A DNA stretch of 64,000 bases from Lachnospiraceae bacterium (GCA_022790855.1 JAAVYA010000028.1:62001-126000); one strand, 5' to 3'. Positions 49,271 to 59,212 are shown, numbered from the stretch's first letter. The notes: a model not told the origin generated them from the letters alone. Program-made: numbers and translations.

Positions 49271-50581
49271 ATGGCAGGAGAAATTCTGGGATATGGGATT
49301 CTGGCGGCAGGGGGTCTGGGTGTGGGATTCTATGTAAGAAGAAAGGGCAGCAAGGGCAAGTACAAAAAATATGAAAAGTACGGTTGGGGAATCGCTTTGA
49401 TAGGAGTTCTGTGTTTTGCTGCGGCTATTTGGGAAACTGTTTCAGGGCAGTCTAAGGAGGTGTATAAGTTAGAACGAAATGGTGCGGGAGAAGGTGCAAA
49501 AGAGATTTGGCTGTCCTTAGAGGCAGGAGAATTGTTAGAGCAGCAGACGTTTCCGGTAATCGTGGAAGAGCAGCTTTTGACAAAGGAAGAAGCAGAACGG
49601 CTCTTAAATATGGCCGGCCGGGAAGCAGAGACAGCTATATTGGGAGCAAATTCTTCCGGGGAGCAAATTACATCTGATCTATATTTGCCTAAAATGCTGC
49701 AGAAGGGGACAGTAGAAGCTTCGTATTATTTCGAACCATTTGATTTGATAGAGCCGGACGGAACGATACTGTGGGATAGTATGGAAGAAGATGAGGCTTT
49801 GGTTAAGGTATCCGCAGAACTGCGGTGCCAGGAATATCAGGTTATGCATGAATTCTATATCCGTCTACTTCCCAAAATGATGGAAGAAAAAACAGCTCTT
49901 TTATTGGATATCCGCCGCAGAATTGCCAGAGAAAATCAAAAAACAGGGGAAAGCTATGTGCAGCTACCGGAAACATATCAAGATGTGGATTTGAACTGGA
50001 AGGAGGAGCCGGAAAACCTTTCTTTAAAACTATTGCTCTTGGGACTGGCCTGTATGGTTCTCTGGCATGTATCTGGAAAAGAAAAGCAAGAAAGATTAAA
50101 AAAAGCACTGGACCGACAAATGAAATTGGATTATCCGGATATTGTGATTCAGATTTCTTTGCTGACAGGGGCCGGCATGACAGTTTCTTCCGCTTGGGGC
50201 AGAATCGTATCGGAATATGGCAGGCAGCGGGAGTATGGGGTGTCTATATTGCGTCCGGGATTTGAAGAAATGAAGAAGACTTGGCGTGAGATACAAGATG
50301 GGGTAGGAGAGCAGCAGGCATATGGAAACTTTGGGGTCAGATGCGGACAGGCTCAGTATCGGAAATTTGCTTCGATTTTGATGCAGAATGTAAAGAAAGG
50401 CACAAAAGGAATGCAGCAGCTTTTAGATGCGGAGGCAAAGGAAGCGTTTGTAGAGAGAAAACGGTATGCAAAACAATTGGGAGAAGAGGCAAGTACAAAG
50501 CTGCTGATTCCTATGGGACTGATGCTGCTCTTGGTATTTGCAATACTGATGCTGCCGGCCATGATGAATCTTAGGTTATAG
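49271..50581 (+). CDS. Tad pilus TadC-like membrane protein
   Basis: ATG 49271; C-terminal T2SSF-like 'LDRQMKLDYPDIVIQISLLTGAGMTVSSAWGRIVSEY...KLLIPMGLMLLLVFAILMLPAMM'. Confidence 0.8.
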   Translation: MAGEILGYGILAAGGLGVGFYVRRKGSKGKYKKYEKYGWGIALIGVLCFAAAIWETVSGQSKEVYKLERNGAGEGAKEIWLSLEAGELLEQQTFPVIVEEQLLTKEEAERLLNMAGREAETAILGANSSGEQITSDLYLPKMLQKGTVEASYYFEPFDLIEPDGTILWDSMEEDEALVKVSAELRCQEYQVMHEFYIRLLPKMMEEKTALLLDIRRRIARENQKTGESYVQLPETYQDVDLNWKEEPENLSLKLLLLGLACMVLWHVSGKEKQERLKKALDRQMKLDYPDIVIQISLLTGAGMTVSSAWGRIVSEYGRQREYGVSILRPGFEEMKKTWREIQDGVGEQQAYGNFGVRCGQAQYRKFASILMQNVKKGTKGMQQLLDAEAKEAFVERKRYAKQLGEEASTKLLIPMGLMLLLVFAILMLPAMMNLRL

Positions 50582-50650
50582 ATCAAATACGGTATACCAT
50601 GGCAGCAGTATCTAATAGTCTGAAAAGTGTATGTAAGAAAGGAGAAGGAT

Positions 50651-50818
50651 ATGGAACAAATTCGATTATTTTTGAAAGAGGAAGACGGCGTAGGCGTAGT
50701 GGAAGTTATTTTGATCTTAGTGGTATTGATTGCACTGGTGGCAATTTTTAAGACAAAGATTACCGCCTTGGTAAATAAGATTTTCCAGACCATCAATACA
50801 AATGCGGGGAAGATATAG
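50651..50818 (+). CDS. Flp1-type IVb pilin
   Basis: 55 aa; 'FLKEEDGVGVVEVILILVVLIALVAIFKTKI' prepilin-like N-terminus. Confidence 0.85.
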   Translation: MEQIRLFLKEEDGVGVVEVILILVVLIALVAIFKTKITALVNKIFQTINTNAGKI

Positions 50819-52357
50819 GTGGAGAAAGGAAGTATCACTGTTTTTTTGTCTCTGGTTCTGGTTTTGGTGTTGTCTTTCATTTTTGCTTTACTTGAGGGAG
50901 CCCGGGTTTTTTATCTGAAGGGGAAGGCTGAAATCGTGACGGATCTATGTCTTCAGTCCATGTTTGGAAACTATCACGAAGGGGTGTGGCAGGATTATCA
51001 TTTGCTGTTTATAGACGGAACTTGGGGAAGGGATGAATTTTCCAAGGAGGTGTTTGCTTTCAGGGCGATGGATGAGATAGAAGCAAACATGTCTCGTTCA
51101 AATGGGCAGGTTGGCAGCCCTTCTTGGGATTTAACGAAATTACAGGCGTCGGAGTTTGAAATGTCAGGATATGAGCTGGCAGCAGATGATGGGGGAGAGG
51201 TTTTTCAAAGTCAGGTGGCCCGGCAGATGAAAATGGAGGCGGCTGTGGATGCCTTGGATGAGATTCTTTCTTTGCAAGAACTGAAACAGGATACGGAGGA
51301 TAAAAAGCAGGATGCAGAAGAAAAATGGTCTAAGGCATGGAATGCCCTGGAACAGGCTCAGGAGGAACAGGAGCAGGAGACAGAGGGAAATAGCGTTGAT
51401 GACGAGAAGCAGGAGACAGAGGGAAATAACGTTGATGATAAGAAGCAGGAACAGTCCGGACACAAAGAAATAAGTGAAAGTTTAGAGAATCCCATGGAGT
51501 ATGTGAAACAGCTTCGAAGAAACGCGGTGTTGGGTCTGGTGGTAAAAGATGCAGCCGGATTATCCGAGAAAACGATCAAAAGTATGATACCGTTAAAGGA
51601 TAGGAAACTTTCTTCGGGGAGCTTAAAAACGGAGCGGGAAAATGCAGTTTCCGGAAGGCTATGGCTGCAATATTTTATTCAAAATTATTTTTCAAATTAT
51701 CTGGCAGAAAGTAAAAAGGGGCCTTCTGAAAAAATACTGAATTATGAAATGGAATATATGATTGGGGGAAAGCTCAGTGACAGAGAAAATTTGGAGATGG
51801 TTGTATATGAGTTACTGGGAATCCGGGAGGCATTAAATTTTACTACTATTATGGGGGATGCTGCAAAAAAGACATTGGCGTTAGAGATCGCAACGGCGGC
51901 TGTGGGATTTACCGGAATACTGCCCTTGATAAAGGCAGTTCAAATCGGGATTTTATTATCCTGGGCATTTGTGGAAAGTGTATTGGATATCCGAAGTCTG
52001 CTGGAAGGAAAAAAAGTTCCTTTTTTGAAGAGGACTGATCAATGGGCCAGTGATTTGTCGGACAGCAGGGGGACGATTGAGAGCGGTCAAATGTCAGACA
52101 ATGACGGAGAAGGGATGGATTATACACAATACCTTCAATTGATGCTTCTCTTACTTTCTTCGGAGACGATAAATTACCGCTGTATGGATTTAATCGGGCA
52201 AAATGAGCAGGTAGATATGGAACATATGATTTATGCTGCAGAAGGAACTGTTTACTATCAGGCTTCCCCGTTGTTTTGGAGCTTGATCATGGTAAAGCGG
52301 CAGGAGATAAAAGACTACTCATTTTCCGTCAGAAATATCATGGCATACGGGAAATAA
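50819..52357 (+). CDS. DUF5702-type Tad-locus protein
   Basis: GTG start after Flp stop; N-term 'GSITVFLSLVLVLVLSFIFALLEGARVFYLKGKAEI'. Confidence 0.7.
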   Translation: MEKGSITVFLSLVLVLVLSFIFALLEGARVFYLKGKAEIVTDLCLQSMFGNYHEGVWQDYHLLFIDGTWGRDEFSKEVFAFRAMDEIEANMSRSNGQVGSPSWDLTKLQASEFEMSGYELAADDGGEVFQSQVARQMKMEAAVDALDEILSLQELKQDTEDKKQDAEEKWSKAWNALEQAQEEQEQETEGNSVDDEKQETEGNNVDDKKQEQSGHKEISESLENPMEYVKQLRRNAVLGLVVKDAAGLSEKTIKSMIPLKDRKLSSGSLKTERENAVSGRLWLQYFIQNYFSNYLAESKKGPSEKILNYEMEYMIGGKLSDRENLEMVVYELLGIREALNFTTIMGDAAKKTLALEIATAAVGFTGILPLIKAVQIGILLSWAFVESVLDIRSLLEGKKVPFLKRTDQWASDLSDSRGTIESGQMSDNDGEGMDYTQYLQLMLLLLSSETINYRCMDLIGQNEQVDMEHMIYAAEGTVYYQASPLFWSLIMVKRQEIKDYSFSVRNIMAYGK

Positions 52358-52419
52358 TGTAACCGTGAAGCCGAAGGATGAACCGTTATAAAATAATTGG
52401 GTAAAGGGGGTGTTGTACG

Positions 52420-53238
52420 GTGCCTCTTGCGGGAACAAGAAACTCACTCAGCCACAAGGAAAAAAATAAAAAGAAAGTCTCAAAGGATGCTACCAGGCAG
52501 GAGGTACTGCAGAGCACCTCCATACCGGCAAGCTTGACAGTAGAAGCAGCGCTGGTGTTTCCCATTGTCTTGTTTGTATTGTGCGGAATGCTGTTTTTCT
52601 TCCGCGTACTTCAGATCGGTCATATGACGTATGGAGCGTTAGCTGTATCGGGAAGCAGCCTGTCGTTGGAGCTGGAAACAGAGGATGAAGGTATTGGCAG
52701 GGCAATGGGATATTTTTTCCATGAATTGACGAAGGAGAACTTTCCGTTTCAACATATTGTGAATGGAAAGCTAGGATTTCGCTGGACGAAAACACAATTG
52801 TCCGGAGATTATGTGGATCTATGGATCCATTATGATTGTAAGATGCCTTTTCGTTTGCTGGGGCTGCGAAATATTTCCATTACACAACGCGTAAGAATGA
52901 AAAAGTGGACTGGATACCAGAGCGGGACTGGTGACGGCACCAGGGAACAGTGGGTCTATCTGGCAGAAAATGGGAGCGTGTACCATTTGACCAGAGAATG
53001 TACCCATTTACGCCTTTCCATCCACACTATGGGCAAGAATGCAGCCGTACACGCAGGGTATACTTCTTGTAATTTATGCGGTTCTAAAAATAGTGAAAAT
53101 GTATTTTACTATGTGACAGATGAAGGAGAACGATATCATACAAAGTTAGATTGCAGCGGGCTAAAGAGAACTGTTTATATGATACGGTTATCCCAGATAA
53201 ATGGAAGAGGAGCATGCAGTCGATGTGGAGGAGGATAA
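52420..53238 (+). CDS. TadE-like pseudopilin with two C-terminal Ada-like Cys motifs
   Basis: 'SLTVEAALVFPIVLFVLCGMLFFF' pseudopilin TM; 'VYHLTRECTHL..YTSCNLCG' and 'RYHTKLDCSGL..GACSRCG'. Confidence 0.75.
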   Translation: MPLAGTRNSLSHKEKNKKKVSKDATRQEVLQSTSIPASLTVEAALVFPIVLFVLCGMLFFFRVLQIGHMTYGALAVSGSSLSLELETEDEGIGRAMGYFFHELTKENFPFQHIVNGKLGFRWTKTQLSGDYVDLWIHYDCKMPFRLLGLRNISITQRVRMKKWTGYQSGTGDGTREQWVYLAENGSVYHLTRECTHLRLSIHTMGKNAAVHAGYTSCNLCGSKNSENVFYYVTDEGERYHTKLDCSGLKRTVYMIRLSQINGRGACSRCGGG

Positions 53239-53669
53239 TGGAGCAGGGGATTTTGTTGGGAATGCTGGGAGTATGTGCGGCAGAGGATATTAAGAAAAGA
53301 AGCATTCCTTTGCCGTATCTTGTAATCTTTGGACTTGTCGGCATAGGATTACATTGGTATGGGCATAAATTGTTTCTGTTTGATATGGGGACGGGGATCG
53401 CGGTGGGAGTTGGGCTATTGGGCCTAAGTGCTTTGACCAGAGGAAGTATTGGCATGGGAGACGGATTTATTTTTTGTGCGGCCGGTATTTTTTTAGGAGG
53501 TTCAGGGAATGTGGAGCTTTTGATGTTCAGCCTGATGTATGCCGGGATATGGTCTTTGGGAATGATCGTATTCAAAAAAAGAAAAAGTAAAGTCGGGAAA
53601 CAAAGGATTCCCTTTGCACCCTTTGTTTTCATAGGATATGTTACAATGTTAGTGGGGAAAGTGTTATGA
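53238..53669 (+). CDS. Second prepilin peptidase (A24)
   Basis: TAATG coupling; 'AAEDIKKRSIPLPYLV' and GxGD 'GSIGMGDGFIF'. Confidence 0.82.
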   Translation: MEQGILLGMLGVCAAEDIKKRSIPLPYLVIFGLVGIGLHWYGHKLFLFDMGTGIAVGVGLLGLSALTRGSIGMGDGFIFCAAGIFLGGSGNVELLMFSLMYAGIWSLGMIVFKKRKSKVGKQRIPFAPFVFIGYVTMLVGKVL

Positions 53670-53869
53670 TCAGTCAGATGGAGGAGGGCAGTATGACCAT
53701 TGAGGCGGTGTTAGTCATGGCAATTATATTGTTGACTTTTATGTGGATTATGAGTGAAGCTATTACAATGTATCAGCAAGCGGCCGCTATAGAATCGGAA
53801 TGGTTAGATTTAACGGAGATAGCGGAACGGTTCCGCCTCATGGAAATGGGAAAGGAACTGCTGCCATAG
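53666..53869 (+). CDS. Small pseudopilin-like protein
   Basis: 67 aa; 'EEGSMTIEAVLVMAIILLTFMWIM'; ATGA overlap. Confidence 0.7.
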   Translation: MISQMEEGSMTIEAVLVMAIILLTFMWIMSEAITMYQQAAAIESEWLDLTEIAERFRLMEMGKELLP

Positions 53870-53884
53870 AAGGGAGGAAATCTG

Positions 53885-55039
53885 GTGAAAGCTATATTTC
53901 AAAGGCGTTTGAGCCAAAGCTATATGATCATTGAAAGGGATTTGGATTCTGATCCTTCCTATGAATTGGAGATTTTCTCCTATAATAAGGTGCCGGGTCT
54001 GTTACCCATTCAAATGGAGACGACGGATGGGATGTTGCGGTTCTGGTATGAAATAACAGGCCGGCAAAGCTTGGCGGATTTTTTGAGACGGCGGAAGGTG
54101 GATATGGAACTGATTCACACGTTGTTTTTGGAACTGAAAAAAGTGTGTGGTGTCTTACAGGATTATTTATTGACAGAGGCCGGAGTTTTATTGGAAGCAG
54201 AATATATATATTTGGATTTTGAACAGCAACACGCAGAATTTGTCTATTTGCCTGGCTTAGATGGGGATATCCGCAGCTATTTTCGCAATTTGATGGAACA
54301 AATATTACAAAATTTAAATCATAACAATAAAAAGGCAGTGAACGTTGCATATGAAGTATATCAAAGAACACTTCAAGAGGGTTTTTCTTTGGAAGAGATG
54401 CTGGAGGAAGTTTACCAGACAGAGAGCAATAATCCTGTGATGGAGAATGTATGTGCCCAGGCAGAAGAGAAGATAAGAAAAGAGGTGGAGAGTAAGGATA
54501 AGGTGAAAGCAGATCATAGAGAGGAAGAACATTCAGGGCGATTGGGGGAAGAACAACGGCCGCCGAAAACAGGAGTCCTAAAAAATATGTTAAAGAATAT
54601 ATGGGAAGGCGCGTTTTGTCTTATAAACCGTAAGATTCAAAGAAAAAGCAAACAGGAAATATCTTATGCAGTGTATCCGGAAGATGTCATTCAGGTTTCA
54701 CAGGAAACGCTGCATCCAACAGAACTTCTGTACTCCATCAGCAAGGAAAAAGGGATTTTAATGTACCGGGGGATGGATGGGCTTTCAGATATAACAATTC
54801 AGAAAGAAAGTTTTTTCATTGGGAAAAAAGAATCTGAGGTAGATGGCGTTATAGATAGAAGCTGTATTAGCCGGGTGCATGCTAAGATTGAACTAGATGG
54901 AGAAGAATATTATATAGAGGATATGAATTCTACCAATGGAACATATCTAAATGGACAGCAGTTGGAATATCATCAGAGGGTACGGTTAAAGGAAGGAGAT
55001 AATATTACCTTTGGGACCGTAGAATATCGGTTTGTATAG
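53885..55039 (+). CDS. DUF6382/FHA-domain protein
   Basis: C-term FHA 'FFIGKKESEVDGVIDRSCISRVHAKIELDGEEYYIEDMNSTNGTYLNGQ'. Confidence 0.88.
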   Translation: MKAIFQRRLSQSYMIIERDLDSDPSYELEIFSYNKVPGLLPIQMETTDGMLRFWYEITGRQSLADFLRRRKVDMELIHTLFLELKKVCGVLQDYLLTEAGVLLEAEYIYLDFEQQHAEFVYLPGLDGDIRSYFRNLMEQILQNLNHNNKKAVNVAYEVYQRTLQEGFSLEEMLEEVYQTESNNPVMENVCAQAEEKIRKEVESKDKVKADHREEEHSGRLGEEQRPPKTGVLKNMLKNIWEGAFCLINRKIQRKSKQEISYAVYPEDVIQVSQETLHPTELLYSISKEKGILMYRGMDGLSDITIQKESFFIGKKESEVDGVIDRSCISRVHAKIELDGEEYYIEDMNSTNGTYLNGQQLEYHQRVRLKEGDNITFGTVEYRFV

Positions 55040-55122
55040 GTTTGTACTATCATGAAGAATATTTTTCCGGGATGGACTTTTAGTCAGGATATGATATACT
55101 GAAATTCCGGAGGATATTTGTC

Positions 55123-55716
55123 ATGAAATCAAAACCCTATGATATTTGCAATAAAATAATTGTAGCGGCCAATATCCTGATTTTTCTAGTTCTGGATTTA
55201 ACAGGAGATACGGAGAGCATAGTGTTTATGTACGATCATGGAGCTATGCTTCCAGAGGCTGTATGGTACGGGGGAGAATGGTACCGTTTGATCAGCTGTA
55301 TGTTTTTACATTTTGGAATCCATCATCTGGCAAATAATATGCTGATTCTTTTCTTTTTGGGAGAATATTTAGAGCGGTCCTTGGGACATATAAAGTATGT
55401 ACTGCTTTATCTTTGCTCTGGTTTTGGAGGAAGCCTGCTCTCTCTGTTTTATATGATGAAAAATCAAGAGTCGGCTGTATCGGCAGGCGCTTCTGGAGCC
55501 GTCTTTGGAGTGATTGGCGCATTGATATTTATTGCGCTGCGCAATAAGGGAAAACTGGGAGATTTGACGTCAAAAAGACTGGCATTTATGGCAGCGTTAA
55601 GTCTATATCATGGATTTACGGCATCCGGCGTGGATAATATGGCTCACGTTGGAGGTATTGTCTGCGGATTTCTACTGTCCGGAATCTTGTACCGAAAGAA
55701 AAATGACAGTGATTGA
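55123..55716 (+). CDS. Rhomboid family intramembrane serine protease
   Basis: 'FLHFGIHHLANNMLILFFLG', 'SAGASGAVFGVIGAL', 'VDNMAHVGGIVCGF'. Confidence 0.93.
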   Translation: MKSKPYDICNKIIVAANILIFLVLDLTGDTESIVFMYDHGAMLPEAVWYGGEWYRLISCMFLHFGIHHLANNMLILFFLGEYLERSLGHIKYVLLYLCSGFGGSLLSLFYMMKNQESAVSAGASGAVFGVIGALIFIALRNKGKLGDLTSKRLAFMAALSLYHGFTASGVDNMAHVGGIVCGFLLSGILYRKKNDSD

Positions 55717-55780
55717 CTTTGTGGAAAAAAGTTTATATACTAATGATATGATTACAAGAGAATGAAGTTGGAGGTTGTGT

Positions 55781-56776
55781 ATGAAGATAAATATTTATTA
55801 TGGCGGCCGTGGTCTTTTGGATGATCCGACCCTTTATGTGGTGAACAAGATGCAGGAAGTTCTTACCGAACTGCGTGTTGAAGTAGAACGCTATAATATT
55901 TACGAGCATAAGAATAGTATCACTACGCTTCCTCAAACCATCAAAGATGCGGACGGCATTATTTTGGCGGCTACCGTAGAGTGGCTTGGTATCGGCGGGT
56001 ATATGCAGCAGTTTCTGGATGCATGTTGGCTGTATGGAGATAAAGAGAAAATAGCTCAGACTTATATGCAGCCCATAGTTATGTCAACAACATGCGGAGA
56101 GCGTGAAGGAGAACTGACCCTTTCCAACGCCTGGGAGATTTTGGGCGGGCTTCCCTGTTCCGGTCTTAGAGGCTATGTGGACGACTTGGCTGCCTTTGAG
56201 ATGAATCATGATTATACGTTAATTATTGAAAAAAAGGCTGAAAATCTGTATCGTACCATATCGAAGAAAACAAAGAGCCTGCCAAGCAGCAGCCAGGCTG
56301 TTACAAGGACAGTGCTTCGGACACAGCAGTTAGAATTGACGCCCCAGGAGAGTGAACAGCTATCCAAATATGTGGCGGATGACGTATATGTTAAAAAGCA
56401 AAAAGAAGATATTGAAGAACTTGCAAGCATGTTTAAGAACATGTTGGGACAAGCTAATGTGGATGATGAAGCGGCCTATATTGGTGAATTAGAAGCTCAT
56501 TTTGTGCCCCAGGAGGATTTCGCAGCGACTTACTTGTTTATGATAGACGGAAAGAAAAAACCATTGACTGTGCAGGTGAATGGGGAAGAGCTGAATTGTT
56601 TCTATGGGCAAAATGGGACGATTGATGTGTATACAAAGCTTACGATGGACGTAATGAACAGTATTGTAAAGGGGCGCATGACGTTTCAAAGGGCCTTTAT
56701 GACAGGTGAGATGACCGCGAAAGGAAATTTTAAAACGCTTCGTATGCTGGATCGCATATTTATATTTGAGTCCTGA
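55781..56776 (+). CDS. Flavodoxin-like fold fused to SCP2 sterol-binding-like domain
   Basis: N-term flavodoxin-like 'MKINIYYGGRG...DADGIILAATVEWLG'; C-term 'LTMDVMNSIVKGRMTFQRAFMTGEMTAKGNFKTLRMLDRIF' SCP2-like. Confidence 0.78.
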   Translation: MKINIYYGGRGLLDDPTLYVVNKMQEVLTELRVEVERYNIYEHKNSITTLPQTIKDADGIILAATVEWLGIGGYMQQFLDACWLYGDKEKIAQTYMQPIVMSTTCGEREGELTLSNAWEILGGLPCSGLRGYVDDLAAFEMNHDYTLIIEKKAENLYRTISKKTKSLPSSSQAVTRTVLRTQQLELTPQESEQLSKYVADDVYVKKQKEDIEELASMFKNMLGQANVDDEAAYIGELEAHFVPQEDFAATYLFMIDGKKKPLTVQVNGEELNCFYGQNGTIDVYTKLTMDVMNSIVKGRMTFQRAFMTGEMTAKGNFKTLRMLDRIFIFES

Positions 56777-56871
56777 TCAAAGCGGCCTTATGTGTGTAAG
56801 ACATAAGGCCAGGGATTTAAAAAGTATTGAAATAAAGTTGCCAGTTTTTCCGATTGCATATGGCTCTAATG

Positions 56872-57525
56872 TCAATCAGCTTGGGCCAGAGGAAGCATTA
56901 AGGTAAAGGTAGCACCTTCTCCTTGTTGTGATTCCACCGTAATAGTGCCGTGATGCGCGGTGATAATTTGTTTTGTAATGCTTAATCCAAGGCCGCTTCC
57001 TTCGGACTTGGTTGTGATAAAGGGATCAAAAATGTGATCCATGACATCTGGTGCAATGCCGCCTCCTGAGTCAGTAATGCGAATAGATGCTGCGCCATTG
57101 TTTTGAAACAGCGACAATTTTATAGTTCCATGATGTTCCATCGCTTCGCAGGAATTTTTTAAAAGGTTCAAAATAGCATGGCGAAGCTGTTTTGCGTCGA
57201 CGGCAGCTACGCAGGGAGTTTCCGGCAGGGATAACTTGCAGGAGATTTGTTCGGCTCCATCAAAGCAATGGAAATTATTACAGCATTCGGTCAAGAAAGA
57301 GTTCAGATCCGTGTATTCTAACTGAAGACTGTCGCCAAATTTTACTTGGGATAATTCTGTTACAACCGTACGAAGGCGAGCTACTTCACTTTTTGAAGAG
57401 TCCCAGTAGTCGAAACTGGAAATTTGAGGATTCTTTTTCTCAACTAACTGCAGATAGCTGTTAATTAATGTGACAGAATTTTTGATTTCATGAAATATTT
57501 TCATGTAATCTTCCGTATTTAACAT
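56872..57525 (-). CDS. Soluble sensor histidine kinase
   Basis: 'FHEIKNSVTLINSYLQLV', 'AILNLLKNSCEAM', 'ITDSGGGIAPDVMDHIFDPFITTKSEGSGLGLSI'. Confidence 0.92.
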   Translation of the reverse strand: MLNTEDYMKIFHEIKNSVTLINSYLQLVEKKNPQISSFDYWDSSKSEVARLRTVVTELSQVKFGDSLQLEYTDLNSFLTECCNNFHCFDGAEQISCKLSLPETPCVAAVDAKQLRHAILNLLKNSCEAMEHHGTIKLSLFQNNGAASIRITDSGGGIAPDVMDHIFDPFITTKSEGSGLGLSITKQIITAHHGTITVESQQGEGATFTLMLPLAQAD

Positions 57526-57647
57526 GATAAGACCCCCTAAATGTATAATGCTGTTGAAACTTGAATAAGTGTAACATTTTTGTTTTTAAAATTCAATCAA
57601 AAAGATGATACAAATATCGACAAGAACAGTAAAGGAGAAACAAAAAA

Positions 57648-58061
57648 ATGGCTGAAAATTGTATTTTTTGTAAAATTATTGGAGGAGAAATTCCTTCCAA
57701 CACGATTTATGAGGATGAAGAATTCAAAGTAATATTGGATATCAGTCCGGCCTCCAAAGGACATGCCCTGATTCTTCCCAAACAACATTATGCAAATATT
57801 TATGACTTGCCCGAAGATTTGGCCGCAAAAGCAATGATTTTGGCGAAAAAACTGGCGGGGCATATGACAGAAAAACTTCAGTGCGACGGATTTAATTTAG
57901 TTCAGAATAATGGGGAAGTGGCAGGTCAGACCGTATTTCATTTTCACTTGCATTTGATACCGAGATACAAAGAGGGCGATAACCGGGATTTGCTGATCTG
58001 GAATCAGTTACAGTATAAAGAGGGAGAGACAGAAGAACTTGTGAAGCTGTTGACCCTGTAA
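57648..58061 (+). CDS. HIT family hydrolase
   Basis: 'CIFCKIIGGEIPSNTIYEDEEF', HIT motif 'QTVFHFHLHLIPR'. Confidence 0.95.
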   Translation: MAENCIFCKIIGGEIPSNTIYEDEEFKVILDISPASKGHALILPKQHYANIYDLPEDLAAKAMILAKKLAGHMTEKLQCDGFNLVQNNGEVAGQTVFHFHLHLIPRYKEGDNRDLLIWNQLQYKEGETEELVKLLTL

Positions 58062-58144
58062 GACAGCATATATTCTGGGGAATATTACCCTGAGTGTATT
58101 AGAACACAGTGTTCTTTTGTGCACTCAGGGTATGAAAGATGGAT

Positions 58145-59212
58145 TTACTTTGCGGCAGCCTCTTCAATTAATTGAATGATCGTATCGATGGAATTCAGCT
58201 GCTGGCTGTTTTCCATGGCATGCATATAAGGGGTGGGATCATGGAACATGTGCTGAATGGCATTACTTAATGAATCCTTGGTAAGCTGTTCCTCTTCAAT
58301 AACGTAACTGAATCCTTGCTTTTCAAATGAGCGGGCATTTAAGATCTGATCTCCGCGGCTTGCGTTTGCAGACAGGGGAATCAGGATATTGGGAATATGC
58401 AGCGCCAGTATTTCACAGATGGCATTTGCGCCTGCTCTTGAAATGACCAGATCGGATATGGCAAAAAAGTCGCTGAGTTCTTTTTTGGCATATTCAAATT
58501 GAGCATACCCGTTATAATTATCCAATGAAGGGTCTAAATTTCCTTTCCCGCACAGGTGGATAATCTGATACGTTTGGCACAATTCCGGAAGAGATTCTCG
58601 GATTACCTTGTTGATAAACTGCGATCCGGTGCTTCCTCCCACAACGAGAATCACCTTCTTATTGGCAGTAAAATGACATAATTCCAGGGCTCGGACAGGA
58701 TTGCCGGACAGTAGTTCTTTTCGGATAGGAGAACCGCTCAGAACGGCCTTTTCCGGTGGAAGATATTTGACCGTTTCAGGAAAATTGCAGCATACCTTTT
58801 GCGCGGCAGGAATGGCAAGCTTATTTGCAAGGCCGGGGGTCAGGTCAGATTCGTGGATAATAGCCGGGATCTTGCAATGTTTTGCTGCAAGTATTACAGG
58901 TACGGATACAAAACCGCCCTTTGAAAAGATAACGTCGGGTTTTAGCTTTTTCATCCAGCGAATGGCTTGGGCATATCCTTTTAATACTTTAAAGGGATCT
59001 GTAAAATTTTTGATATCGAAATAGCGCCTAAATTTACCGGAAGAAATACTATGATAGGGGATATCGTATTCTTCGATCAGCTTTTTTTCGATTCCCTGGT
59101 AAGAGCCTATGTAGTGAATGTCATAGCCCAGGGATTTTAATTTTGGAAGTAGTGCAATGTTGGGAGTGACGTGGCCGGCGGTGCCGCCTCCGGTAAGAAT
59201 AATTCTTTTCAT
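58145..59212 (-). CDS. murG: UDP-GlcNAc:undecaprenyl-PP-MurNAc-pentapeptide GlcNAc transferase
   Basis: 'MKRIILTGGGTAGHVTPNIALLPKL', 'VGGSTGSQFINKVI', 'DLVISRAGANAICEILAL'. Confidence 0.93.
   Translation of the reverse strand: MKRIILTGGGTAGHVTPNIALLPKLKSLGYDIHYIGSYQGIEKKLIEEYDIPYHSISSGKFRRYFDIKNFTDPFKVLKGYAQAIRWMKKLKPDVIFSKGGFVSVPVILAAKHCKIPAIIHESDLTPGLANKLAIPAAQKVCCNFPETVKYLPPEKAVLSGSPIRKELLSGNPVRALELCHFTANKKVILVVGGSTGSQFINKVIRESLPELCQTYQIIHLCGKGNLDPSLDNYNGYAQFEYAKKELSDFFAISDLVISRAGANAICEILALHIPNILIPLSANASRGDQILNARSFEKQGFSYVIEEEQLTKDSLSNAIQHMFHDPTPYMHAMENSQQLNSIDTIIQLIEEAAAK

Noticed and set aside
48633-49337. 234-aa plus-strand ORF overlapping tadB/tadC in another frame
   Set aside because: Out of frame with well-supported TadB and TadC; Gly/Ser-rich shadow translation.
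56784-56810. ggccttatgt...acataaggcc hairpin between convergent flavodoxin-SCP2 and kinase genes
   Set aside because: Good stem but no T-tract on either strand; likely ordinary 3' end structure, too weak to call separately.
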